From Acanthaster planci (taxonomy: Eukaryota > Echinodermata > Asteroidea > Valvatida > Acanthasteridae), in NCBI RefSeq assembly GCF_001949145.1, contig NW_019091401.1:1268100-1330099 (forward strand): DNA of 62,000 nucleotides, written 5' to 3'. Below, piece by piece: positions 33,301 through 44,700 of this stretch. Every line of letters begins with the position of its first letter. Position 1 is the first letter of the stretch. Position numbers and translations under genes: made by a program. A model generated the notes under the pieces. It was not told the DNA's origin. It saw only the letters and a list, made by a program, of their open reading frames with translations, and ran no database searches.

Positions 33301-34706
33301 CCCAATATTAGTGGTGGTTATACATGTGACTATTAATGTACAACAAGAGTAGTGAATTTGCGTACAGAATTTGGAACAGTAGGCCTATTTTGGAACATAT
33401 TTTGATTTTTGGTGTCCCAGCAAAATATTTCTGGTATCAATTACTTGAAGTTGATAGGCTATTTGACTCAAAGCTTGCGGAGTCAAAATTTATTATCATT
33501 GCATATACTTATACTCCAACTTACTGTAGGAATTGTTGATGGATTGTCTTCAGATTCTGATGTAAATGAACCTTTACTGGAGTAATGTAAAAATGAAGTC
33601 AAGGAGCTGTCACCAAAATAAAGGGCACTATTAAAACCAAATAACCAGCAGATTGCATGCTAGAGTATGACCAAGCTGTCACATTATAATTCTTCAAATT
33701 TAACGTTTCTGGGTACTGGTAATGCTCGCAATATAAAAATGATCTAGTAACAAATTGTGATGTTCTGTGCAAGGCAACAAACCAGTCGAACTGGTTCCTA
33801 AATCAAACGATACATTTTGCTAAAACTGTACTTGCACAACTGACCACATGCAGTTAATTTTGGAGGACTTTTTGAATTTTACCTCACCAAATCTTTATTT
33901 GGCATATTTGGTGCCATGGTTGCATTGTCAACAACAAAAGCATGACCTGAATGATCAACCTGCCCCATACATGTACATGTATGTAAAGTACAAGTAAGTA
34001 ATGCAATGTATAAGTAATGTAATGTACATGTAAAGGGAGAGATGAAGAAAGTCACATCCTGACAATGTACAATGTGGGGAGTCAAGAAAATATTTCAACA
34101 ATTTTCCAACCAAATAGGAAATTTCTCTCAGTCCCAGATTCAGGTTAAGTTCTGCAATGGCTGACCTTACTGAGATGACATACACAGGGGCGGATCCAAG
34201 AATTTTTCTGGAGAGGAAGTCAGGCCAGAAATTTTTTTAATTTCTCATTTTTTGCAGACATGACACACCTTGTTTAGATTGGTATTAGTGCACTTACTTT
34301 AGTTATTTCTATAATTTTCCCCATTTTTTTTACCTTTTCTTTGAGAACAGGGGGTTGACCCCCCCCCACTTTACTTCACCTGGATCCGCACCTAGTAGGC
34401 CTAGATGCAACATTGGAAGTATGCCTAGTTGGAGAGGTGGAGGTAGGATGCAACATCCTGATGCACATCAGAGATAGTGCATATTGACTGATCACGCCAC
34501 CACAGTTCATGTAGCAACATTTCCTTAAGACTTTCACTCACCCCATGCACAGCACGGCCAGCCACTGACATACATGATTGCATGTTAGCATTGACATTGA
34601 TTGAGCGTGCATGTCATGCATGATGTTGAGCACAAAAAAGGATATTCTGAAGACGTTTCAGCAGCAGAGTTTTTCCAACTCCTGTCATCCCAATGATTAA
34701 ACACAT
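30142..34706 (-). CDS. ARL16: ARL16-like atypical small GTPase (5 exons)
   Basis: ARF-like small GTPase, 176 aa (human about 173 from the equivalent Met). Exons run 34706-34646, 33586-33525, 32991-32872, 31189-31074 and 30313-30142 on the minus strand. The P-loop GMTGVGKT is at residues 6-13, directly after the start MCLII, so there is no myristoylated Gly2 or amphipathic N-terminal helix. Switch I is PTVGTN (40-45), switch II RELGGAM (60-66) instead of the usual W-D-x-G-G-Q, G4 NKVD (118-121), and G5 ISAKD (153-157). The protein is colinear with human ARL16, reported to act in ciliary traffic and antiviral regulation. Intron 1 has U12-type AT-AC borders. The gene is divergent from HGS, with 1,027 bases between start codons, as in human. 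In-frame TGA lies upstream of the ATG. Confidence 0.93.
31074..31189 (-). CDS. ARL16: ARL16 exon 4: FVIDAS to NK
   Basis: Minus-strand acceptor TTACTGTAG, donor GTAAGT, ends in phase 2. It encodes FVIDASNPCQVSASCIQLL and VNVLILLNK; the split codon gives Val and the next exon supplies Asp of NKVD. Confidence 0.93.
31190..32871 (-). other. ARL16 intron 3
   Basis: 1.7 kb holding the imperfect foldback at 31757-31890. No other supported feature. Confidence 0.55.
31757..31890. repeat. Imperfect foldback element
   Basis: Left arm GTGCTTGGC ... TTTAAGACTGGCTCAGGAG is matched in reverse by CTTCTGAGCCGGTCTTAAA ... GCCAAGCAC on the right. The right arm contains an extra internal duplication of about a dozen bases around GGTCTTAAA. 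It lies within an ARL16 intron. Confidence 0.65.
32872..32991 (-). CDS. ARL16: ARL16 exon 3: switch I and switch II
   Basis: Minus-strand acceptor TTCATATAG, donor GTAAGA, phase 0 on both sides, 40 codons. It encodes VGTNLVNVNVSKRNEVTI, RELGGAMAPIWYNYFSD and CSALM. The ELGG-x-M-x-P-IW pattern is diagnostic for ARL16. Confidence 0.95.
33525..33586 (-). CDS. ARL16: ARL16 exon 2 (62 bases)
   Basis: Begins after the AC of a probable AT-AC intron and ends at GTAAGT in phase 0. It encodes YSSKGSFTSESEDNPSTIPT, the variable loop before switch I; human has V-S-S and ends P-T at the same places. If a normal AG acceptor ten bases downstream (CTCCAG) were used, the frame with exon 1 would not fit. Confidence 0.85.
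33598..33606 (-). promoter_or_regulatory. U12-type branch site
   Basis: Reads CTCCTTGAC on the minus strand. The branch adenosine lies 12 bases before the intron end, the spacing typical of minor-class introns. Confidence 0.8.
34185..34394. mobile_element. CGGATCC-ended short nonautonomous element
   Basis: Starts AGGGGCGGATCC and ends GGATCCGCACCT, inverted ends matching at 11 of 12 positions, with a C-run (CCCCCCCCC) near the right end. About 210 bases, no coding capacity. Similar GGATCC-ended G/C blocks are seen near 9600-9650. Confidence 0.55.
34646..34706 (-). CDS. ARL16: ARL16 exon 1: start and P-loop
   Basis: ATG at 34706-34704; the frame is closed upstream by TGA without another ATG. 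It encodes MCLIIGMTGVGKTLLLKRLQ. It ends one base into a codon at a donor reading ATATCCTTT, not GT. The only downstream GT before an in-frame stop gives the wrong phase. Confidence 0.92.
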
Positions 34707-35733
34707 ATTTTTGTCTTTATTAAAATAAACAGGGGTAAGTTTCTGGCATGTCTGATTCCGGCTATGGCTCAGTGAATTACTCAATCATGACGATGCGACA
34801 TGGAATTGGACTTCTTTGCCATGGGCAGCGCCATATTGGAATGACGCTGAGATTTATGGGAATCATTCTTTTGTGCAAGCAGCTACGGCTGTTCGATGCT
34901 GAAGATATTCATAATTCTTGCCTCGGCCTCCATGATGATGGTTAGACCTCGAATTTTTCGAATTCAGTATTATATTTCTCCAAGATGTGCAAAATTCAAA
35001 CGAAGAAAATAATTCTCGTTTTTATCCAAAACAAGTTGTTTTCGTAGGCCTATGCATGGGCGCCTTCATTTTTTTGGGGGGGGGGCAACAACTTTTCACA
35101 GGGGAATAATTTTCCGGGGAGTTGCCTTTAATGTGTTAGGCCTGACACAGGGGCGGTCATGGAAGGGAGCGAGTTTGAGGTTTTTCCAAGCAAATTAATG
35201 ATTTTTTTATCAAGCCAAATAGTGATTTTCATCACTTTCATCTCATATATTCAATTTTTTCTCAATTTTTCATTTTTTGCCGGGGGGGGGAGTGCTCCTT
35301 GTCCCCCTCGCAAACAGGTACAGCTTTTTAACAAGTAGACCCCTATCTTTTAAAACGCTTTTCATTTGCCAGGTGTGATGTGAACAGGGATGCGGGAAAA
35401 ATCGTCATGCCGAAATGTCTCATCGCGCCGCCGTCGTCTGCATCATCATCATGCGCGACCGGCCGACATGGCCTATATCGGGTCAATGACGTAATGTTTA
35501 GCTGATAACTTTTCATAGGTCCCGTGTTCAAATAGTACCAGCGACCCATTGCTGAGCGTGTAATAAATTTGATTGTAATGCATTGAGTCTGTCTCCTTGT
35601 TTTTTTGCTGAACATTTTGGACGTTGATTCTGAGTGAAATATTCGCCTTATTCAAAAATATTTTGTCAGAACAATTGTATTATAGAAAGAAAATCTTACA
35701 AGACATTTAACAACAGGTCAGATTACAGTGAAC
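34707..35733. promoter_or_regulatory. Bidirectional ARL16/HGS promoter interval
   Basis: 1,027 bases separate the divergent start codons. A CpG-rich stretch at about 35395-35500 contains GCGCCGCCGTCG, CGCGACCGGCCG and a CRE/ATF-like TGACGTAA (35487-35494), and is the best candidate for the core shared promoter. No clear TATA box. A G/C homopolymer-bearing insertion occupies about 35060-35310 (a run of G, ACAGGGGCGG, then a run ending GTCCCCCTCGC). Confidence 0.6.
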
Positions 35734-35776
35734 ATGTTTTCATCGTCAGGAAAAAGTGGGTTCGACAAAGCCTTGG
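35734..35776 (+). CDS. HGS: HGS exon 1: start of VHS
   Basis: ATG 35734, donor GTAAGT, ends in phase 1. It encodes MFSSSGKSGFDKAL; the split codon gives the Glu of the following EKATS. Confidence 0.93.
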
Positions 35777-38700
35777 GTAAGTGGTCATACCGTCATTTGT
35801 GTGGTAGTGTTTGGTACAATGTACTGTCCCAGCTCCGTCATGTCCGTGTGCCTTACACTGAAGTTACAGTTCCAAAATGTCATTGCTTTGTACTGCTGAA
35901 ATTGTAATTGTACGTGCCTGGTTTCACCGAAACGTTGGCCACCAGCTGGACTCGAACTCCTGACCCTATGATCAGAAGCTACAAACCCTAACCACTAGGC
36001 AGTATGCCTCCCGTAATATCACCTTGAATATATTCACACATGTTTTCTACTCCTGCTGTCCAAAAAAGATACTTTGTTTAGTTAGTAATTTGCTGTGTAA
36101 GATAAAAATGAAAATTGTTGTGTCTTGTCAGATATCCACTGAAACACGTAATTGTTTGATTATAGAAAAGGCTACAAGTTCACTGTTGTTGGAACCAGAC
36201 TGGGATGCTACTCTGCAGATATGTGACTGTATCCGGCAGAAAGATGTTACGTAAGCCTGACATTGATAATAATATTCAAACCATGAAATTGGTGATTGTA
36301 TGTACATGTTTTTTTTATGTGCGTGTATATGGTATTGAAACGTGCTGTAAGAATTTCAAGAGCTTGTTTAGTTTTGTTCAGTTTTGCTTCACTTTTTTTG
36401 CATTTAATATTTTTAGTATCTGTACTGTTGATTGTACATAGGTCTAAGACCTGACTGAAGTCACTCAGAATTCAATGTTGATTTCATTATGTTGACTAAT
36501 TACTCGAGGGGACAAAAATTGCATGTTTAAGGTAGTCTGACTTCATACCTGGATTTCCTGTGGAAAAATTTCCAACCTCAAGCTTTTCATTAATGTATTT
36601 AAATAAAGTGCACACCGTCAAGGTCAAATCGAACATTATGGCTGTAAGTAATTTTCTGTTTTAGATTGAAATGCGGATTCACCATAAACCTATTTGAGTG
36701 GGAGATCTTCAGCCAGCAGATATACATATAAAACAAAAATGTATTGAGGGTCCCCACAGTTGTGGAAAATCTTGGAAAAAAGTCATTCTAGAGAGTCATG
36801 GAAAAAGTTACGGAAAATTGGGAAAAATAAGGTATCCTGGAACCCTTTTGCCGGAGGAAAAAAATCATAGACGGGTTATTTTTGATCGATCACTTTTGAT
36901 GCTATAATGGAAAAAGGATAAATTTACAGATTATCCTATGTTGGTGTGTATGTGTTGTAGTAACGGCTACTGTAGTCTTACATTTCATAATATCAAACAA
37001 CTTTCCTCTGCAAAATGGTGTTAAATGTCCTAGAAGTGGTCATATTTTAGTCATAGAAAGTCCAGGAAAAGTCCTGGGATTTTGTGTTTAGGTTTCTAAG
37101 GACCCCGTTGACATCAGTTTCTCTTTGTTCAATCCAGTGGCAAATATGTCATCAATGCACTCCGCAAGAAGCTGTTTGACAAAAATGCGAGAGTGACGCT
37201 GTATGCCTTGCAGGTGAGTAAACCAGTTGTACAGATGTCTGCTGGTTAGTATTAGTTACATGTCAGTTGTTAGTCTTGGTTTGAAAACCTTCCAGTTGTT
37301 CCACAACACAAACCATCACACGTACTGTACTGTACACACATACCTGTGCATGTACATGTACAGGGCACTATCACATCACAAATCATTCTCACAGGAAGGC
37401 CTTGGATATTTTGTAAGGTGTTTGGCGGCAACAAATATAGTAATAAAGGTAGGATATGCATTATTTATATCACGTGACTGATGATCGGCGGAAGTTTACA
37501 CAAATAACTTTCAACATGCTTTGTGTTCACGAACTACCTTTTCTTATTTAAACATTGGCCAACATCATGGTGAACATGTTTTTATGGATGTTCATAGCTA
37601 AGCACTCACCAGATATCCTTCTGTAGCCCGGGCAGCACCCAAAACGTTGCCATGATCTCATATAACCAAAGAAATGAAGCTATTTTCAATTTTTGCCATG
37701 TTGCACCACAGTATGGTCATGATGTATGATGTCCCTGCTGGTTGTAGCACTGTGAATTTGGTCTATTTTTCCCAAACCTGGAAATTTATAGGGCAAATGA
37801 TCTATGAATAGCTGAATATGAAAAGTTGTTATAAAAATTATCTGTATCTTAAAGGCATGTTACAACCACCTAAAAACTGCATTTTCTGCGCAAATGTTCG
37901 GACCTTGAGATCAGGACGCCACTTGTTTTCAATCCTTAGTCAAATGACATCATGAACTTTTAATGCATTATAAGGCTCAAACAAAGCTGTTGATTGGCTC
38001 CCTCCGAAAGTCCAGGGAAAACAATGAAAAACATAAGAAATGAAAACAAATTATCCAAGACCATCCTGCAATAATGATTCTTGTGGTGAAAGCGCCCTCT
38101 AACGGTGCACGTGTGTGGTTTGTGTTGCAGAATAACTTCTGGAAGGTCTTGGAACCAAGACTAGTCAGTTGTTAGAGACCATCTAGGGAACATCTGGCAA
38201 GTAAAGCAGGTTTTACTGGACAAAACTAGAATGTTAGAGAAAGTAAAATGTTGGACCACAAGATATATATATCAAGATATACAGTGTATATCTTGTCACA
38301 AGTCATATGGCAGCTTCATACTAAAAAACAGTTCCTTTCATTGTGGTGAAACCTATAGACAGTATTCCATGAATGAGCATTCTCTTGGGAACAAGAAATG
38401 TTACTGCCTTTTGAGACATTGGCATTGTCTGTCTATAAACATTCAATAGAAAGCACCAACATATTTGATCTCCTAACAGGAAGTTCCAACTCTATGTTTT
38501 TCAGTGACTGGCATTAATAACTTTTGTTTGTTACCATGTAAAATGTCTACACTTTGACTTGATTGTTTTTTCAGCATTTCTGTCCAGTAAAGATGTAGCT
38601 CATTTAATCTGCCATAGGTGCTTGACTAAAGTACTGGCTAACATTTAAACATTGTCTATAAGTTTTGCTAAACGTTTACTCGCTCTACGTCATTGTGTGG

Positions 38701-41700
38701 TTGCAGGTTCTGGAGTCATGCGTGAAGAACTGTGGGTCCACAATTCACGAGGAGATCGCTTGCAAGCAGTTCATGGATGACATGAAAGAACTAAGTAGGG
38801 TGAGTCCCTTCATAACAATTCCCAACAACAAAATGAGAACAGGGTTCGTACCTCGAACCGCCAATGTTGCTTTTATGAGCAATCCATGCCATCACTTGAA
38901 CAATGACCATTGCTTTGCATAACTTACATCCTGTGTGTTTACTGGCATCTTTATACAGCTTTAGACAGCTGTTTTGGCAAAAGTGATACAACTTCCTACT
39001 TGATCATTATCCATCATAAACATACGTAACTAATCTGAAGTATTTCATCCCTAATCCTTACCATTCTACTGTGTGTAATAAACTTGAGTCTCCCCTTTTC
39101 TATCATATGCCAACATTTTAGATATGAGCCACGCATTCTACTCACTGTACTAATGTACAAACCTAGGAATTTTCTAACAGTTGACTTCAATGCTGTCAGT
39201 GGCTTATCTTGAGCTCCACATTAAGTTAGGGACTTTTTTGTTGATTTGTTAGGAAGCCAGTGAAAATTCTCCAAACCACAGCCTCATAGTAGAAAGTGGG
39301 ATTTCCGTCGCAGCAAATGGAGCTGTTTGAATTTAATTATTCACAAAACTGAAGTTTGAGGCTGGAATACAGATGAAACCAAGATCTGGAAAAACTCCCT
39401 CTGTCAGGTTTTCTGCAGTACAGTACGGTCTACAATCCATGCATGCTGCCCTTGCTGCCAATTTACATTATATTGGCCCAGACACATTTCATCCAGGTTA
39501 TGCTACATCTTTTTATTGACAGTCCAGTAATGATGGAGTGAAGAACAAGGCACTGGAGATGATCCAGGCTTGGGCCCATGCTTTCCGTAATGAGTCAGGC
39601 CTCAAGATTGTGGTAGACACCTTTAACCAACTGAAGGGAGAAGGTAGGATACCAGACTTTTTTCAGACTGAAATTCATATGGTTTAATGTTAGTACTGTG
39701 TTTTGTTCATCAGCATAATCTTCTGAACACTGTAAATACAGTCGACTCTCATTATTATGAAATCCGCTGGACCACGTAGAAACATTTGTTGTATCCGAAA
39801 TTTGTTGTAGGTGAAACGCAGTGCAATGGCTTCGGTACATTGTTGTACATGAACAGTGCCATGTACAATGCATATGCACATGTATGCCTGTACATGCATG
39901 TGCATACATGTGAACGCGTTATTGATGTTATATAAAAAAGATCTCTTGGTTATAATTAATCAGATACATGTGAAAGTATCGATCCAGGGATTTTTAAAAG
40001 GCTTTTGATTGCCATGGATGACAACAAAGCTAAACGGCATGTACATGTAGGCCTGTGTGCCTGCAAGAATGCGAAGACTTATCAACTGGAGTCCACTCCA
40101 TGTAAGTAGTCTTTCCAACACAAATTGTGTCGTGGAGAGACATTTTTATTTACTTTTCTGTCTGTCTTATGATTTTCGACACTAGCTGCATGACATGATT
40201 TATTGATAGAGTTCACTCGCCCCCCGCGTGGCACGGCTGTCCATGTGTGAGATGGTCGCTGAAGAAGCATGATGTCATGAAGGAATATTGCAGTTGGATA
40301 GTTGCGTCTTGCAAATGTAAGCGCACAGTCTCATTGCCGGGTACGCTAGATCTTTTCGCAGCAATATGAATAATTTAGTGTTGGGCGATTAGTTGGGCTC
40401 TTGAGATGTGACAGTAGTCAAGTGAAGTTATTTGGGGGTATTTTTAACGGAATTGGGAAGGGAATTTTGTGGGGGGCATTTGTGTAATCAGTGTAAAAAA
40501 TCATTGAATTTTTAATCATGCACTGTGCTTGTTATGATGACAGGAAACTGGCAAATGATGTCTGTATATCACATTGTAAGCATGCGTGACGCATGTGGAG
40601 GGGCAGAAAATAAGCCTCGTACTGCAGCTGGAAATTTTGTGGAAACACGCTCGTTTTGAGTACAAGTAGGACATCTTCAAATTAAATTTGTGAACGCAGA
40701 AAACACAAACATAGACATGAGATCAGTTCTTGTGAATGAACCTGCTGAAAAATTTGTGACAGCAGTGTTTGTACGACTTGCAACTGTCGTATATGATGTA
40801 CATGGACATGTATTGGAACTTTGGCGACCCTTTTTGGTAGGAACTGTACATTGACTGGTTGCTGCATTTCCCTTATGCCTTCTTTGGCAACAGTTAGGCC
40901 CAGCAGGAAACAGTGTGATACACTGCGCACTTGTTTTAACCACCGCAATTTGCAAACGTTCATTATAAATGGGTCGTCAACGCTGGTTTTTCTGGCAATG
41001 GAGTCATGAAAACCATTCGTTGTAACAGGAATTTCATACAATGCAATTTTGCTGTTAACAGATTTTTACCCCATAGAGATGTGCACGTTTTTGCCGGGAC
41101 CACAGATTTGTGTTTGTTATAACTGGAATTTCGTAATAACGAGAGTTGACTGTACTATCTAAAAGGTGTAAAAAGACATGCCAAGTTTGCATAGGTTGAA
41201 CTCTAACCCATGGCTCCTTGCTCACTTTGTCAAAACCAGAGTTGTACTCAAGTCCATCACAAGTTATTCAGTCTTCAGCCAAGTACCAAGGTATCCAAGT
41301 GAACTGTGACAAATGCATTCCATTGTCATTGTTCTTACTTTGGAATGGTCTTGTGAAAGGACTTCTGACTGGGGTTTTATTGGGACTTTTTAATGGCCAT
41401 CACTACAACTATGATCAAAAACGGCCTAAAAAGTAGACTGTATAAAGGGAAATTCTTCCTTTTGTGTTTTTTCAAATCTGCATGACTGAACTGATTCTGT
41501 CGCTGTTTTCTCCCTTAGGTAATACCTTTCCTCCATTGAGAGAGAGTGATGCTATGTTCATGGCAGAAAAGGTAACCACCTACAAAATTGGCATTGTTTC
41601 ATTACAGAACTTTTTTTGTCTAGTGCAGTACAATACTGCCATGCTGAACACTGCTATACTGAATGATTGGGTATACCAAACATGCCTTGGCTCCCATATT

Positions 41701-44700
41701 TTCTGTGTACATTTATTGAACTCTAAAAAGTTTCTTTAAGTATCAGAAACGTGACCCAGTACATTGTAATCAGGAATAAGTCGTTTTACGTAATGGCCGA
41801 GAAAAGTGGGAATGTGGGTAAGTGTTGGAACAAATCAGTATGACGGTTTCTGTATATTGGGGAAGTGTGTGTATGAAAGGCTACCATCAACACACTTGTA
41901 ATGTGTACCATTTGAAAGCTTATGAAATTCTCTTTCTGACCATGTACATATCTCAAATAGTCAGTTGATGTGCCGAGTCCCATATTTAGTATTAGTGTTA
42001 ATGACTTTAAATTTGAGTAAGATCTCACTTGAGAAGGAGTAGTGATCAACATGTGGCATGGTCCATAAAAAATAGCATTCATGGGTATTTGCTTATGTGG
42101 GCGTGCACAGGTGCCCACATGGACTGGCCACTGAGTACATGTATGCAACATGGGTCACTCTGGTGAGGAAAATCTTGCTTTTTAAACAAAGGCAAGGATT
42201 TGCATCTCATGTTGCTGACTACTTCAATCATGCACCAGTGGCTCCATTACCATAGAGTGGTTTCCGGGCCCATCTGTTATGGTTCCAATTGGGCAGCAGG
42301 AACCAGTGTAACGGTACTGCATATCACATCGCCACGATTTCTAAGTGAGTGCTCATGGAAACTCATTGGAAACTTGATTTTTACTTCATATTTTGAAAAC
42401 AACCATGCATTAAAGAAAGTAATCATGCATTAAAGAAAATGCATGAATTTCAGTGGTATTCATTTCTAACTTGATTATCTTCATAGGAAACATTGGCCCA
42501 AAATCCTCCTGTAGAAACATGTGTGAGGCAGGCCACCACACAGGTGAATAGGCTGAAGCCTGGAGTAGGTGTATCGGCCAATGAATGTTGCGCTACCAAA
42601 CAAAAGCTATATTAAGTGTTTTGTGTGGATCCAGTTTTGTCAATAATAGTGGCATTGCACTGTTTTTGCTGAAATTCATATCTCAGTGAACTGAAATAGG
42701 ACTGTACAGTTGTTTTTGTCACCCAGGGCTCTCGCATCATGACTGGATTTGTGATTGGCTTGTGATTGGATTTGTGCGAGACTTGAACCCAGCACTGTGC
42801 TGTTTTTTCCAATGAAATCAAACTCGCACGTAGTTTTCTTAACTTACATGCACTAGTTCACTTAAGAGGGTTGCAATTATATTTAATTGTCAATTAGGAT
42901 TACTCTACATTGGGCCAAGACTTCTTCTTAAAGTAAATTGTTGGTTTCCTTTTTGTCCTGTAGGCCCCAGAATGGGTGGATGGTGACAAGTGCCACACCT
43001 GTCGCTCTGAATTTGGCGTGGTAGTGAGAAAGGTAAGACTGTACATTCACTAAACAGAGATTCCACTTTGCCAATTTTTAATCAGAAATCTGACTTTTTG
43101 GTATTTTTCTCCCCAAATCTGATTTTTTTTTACATTTCCCCCTGCAATGTTTTCAACATTGACAAACTTAAATAAAGAAGAAAAGACTGGAAGCAAATCC
43201 GCATGTATCCTGCACCCCGCGACTGGGTATTTAGTCTTGTGCGCAGTCGTGAGTTGACGCTTACGTTAGTCGTATGGTGTTCCAAAAAAAAGAAGGACAG
43301 TGTTGAGTGGTGTCGTCAGTGACTGGAAATACGTTTAAATATTGACCTTTAACGCATGTAAATTGCTTGTCATGGACAGCTCGATGCATGCACATGCGAC
43401 ATGCGCGATGCATGCACATGCGACATGCGCGATGCATGCACATGCGACATGCGCGATGCATGAACGTACACAACGAACGCACATTGTACGTTGGATGATC
43501 AACACGTGGATAGGCTTTATGTTCGAGGGCCAACAAAATACAGCATCTAATTGTCAACAGAAACAACGATCTTAATGATATTGAAAGAGATGTCATGGAC
43601 AAATTTCAGTGGAGATGGCTCGAAGGAAAGGATAACAATGGTGATTTCTTTTCTACTTATGTTAGAAAGCTTCGTTTGCCAGGTAGGCCTAAGCCTACCA
43701 ACTACTGTCATGACCATAACGATGCATACTTCCCATCGGGCGGAAAGCTTTCGTCATGTTCGTATCTTTTTGAGCAAAAAACAGCAAGCTGGCCTACATG
43801 TAGGCTGCAACTCATGACTGTGATTGACCAGCAATGATCAAGAAAGAACGTTTTGTTTTTATAGCCAACTACACGATGAAGATGCACGTTGTGTACATGC
43901 ACGCAGACCCATGCATTAATACGTATAAAACCGAAACAGTGCGATTTTCCGATTTTTGGCATAGGCTAGTGACATCTCTGACTAAGGTATTTCATAAAAG
44001 GCAGTAGAAATCTAACCTTCCAACAGCCAATCTTTTTTCCCCCCATTTTTTTAACCATCTCATGGACAGTAGGGAGCCCCCACTTCTCAGCTGTCCCATG
44101 GTTGATCTCTTTTAATCAGACATAATGTTTTCCTATGGTTATCTATAATTCATGCCTTCACCTACATTGTACCATGTGCATTGAGTAGGCTAGCCTGGTT
44201 TGTCCAATTTTTATAAAATTGATGTCAAATGGTTGTAAGACATTGAGGCACAATACGAAAAATGTATTGAAATGATACCAGAGTAACATCAAAGGGGGAT
44301 GGATTCTGTTCTCCCCACTCCACCTCCTGGCTCTTGTAGGGTTAAAGTGGTGATGTCAGATAAAAATGAGATGTAGGGAGGGGGTTCTTAATGTTCACCA
44401 CCGCAATCAAAGAAAACAATTTGAGCTGCATTTTAAACCGGAGAGGGAGAAAATGGGCCTCTTAATTAGGACAATGTTAGCACTGGACAGTAGTAATTTT
44501 CTGTTAAGAGTTATTCTTGATTTCTCTTGTCACCATGATTGAGGAGGTGAGGGAACAACTGAAAGTAAACTGGACTGTTGTACACTGAAATGGATCTCTT
44601 GGGCCCTTTTATTGGGGGGTCATGATTAGTAAGGTGATGCATAGGACTTCAACACTTTAACTAAAGCCGACCCGTGCAAATAGTTGTCAGAGTAATGCAT

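Larger units (their letters stand above)
33587..34645 (-). promoter_or_regulatory. ARL16: ARL16 intron 1: probable U12-type AT-AC intron
   Basis: The minus-strand 5' end is ATATCCTTTTTT, identical to the U12 AT-AC donor consensus over nine positions. CTCCTTGAC at 33606-33598 matches the U12 branch-site consensus (TTCCTTRAC) at eight of nine, and the intron ends TTCATTTTTAC with AC 12 bases after the branch adenosine. These borders join CAG-A to AT-TAC in frame. It also contains a CGGATCC element at 34185-34394. Confidence 0.85.

Noticed and set aside
33336-33440. Alternative minus-strand ARL16 exon ending R-P-T before GTTCCA
   Set aside because: The donor is poor and the content does not resemble the variable loop. 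The exon at 33525-33586 ends P-T at a GTAAGT donor and fits better.
33879-34185. Minus-strand frames considered as ARL16 exons
   Set aside because: No match to the GTPase; an ATMAPNMP string only loosely recalls PTVGTN, which is clearly encoded at 33525 and 32991.
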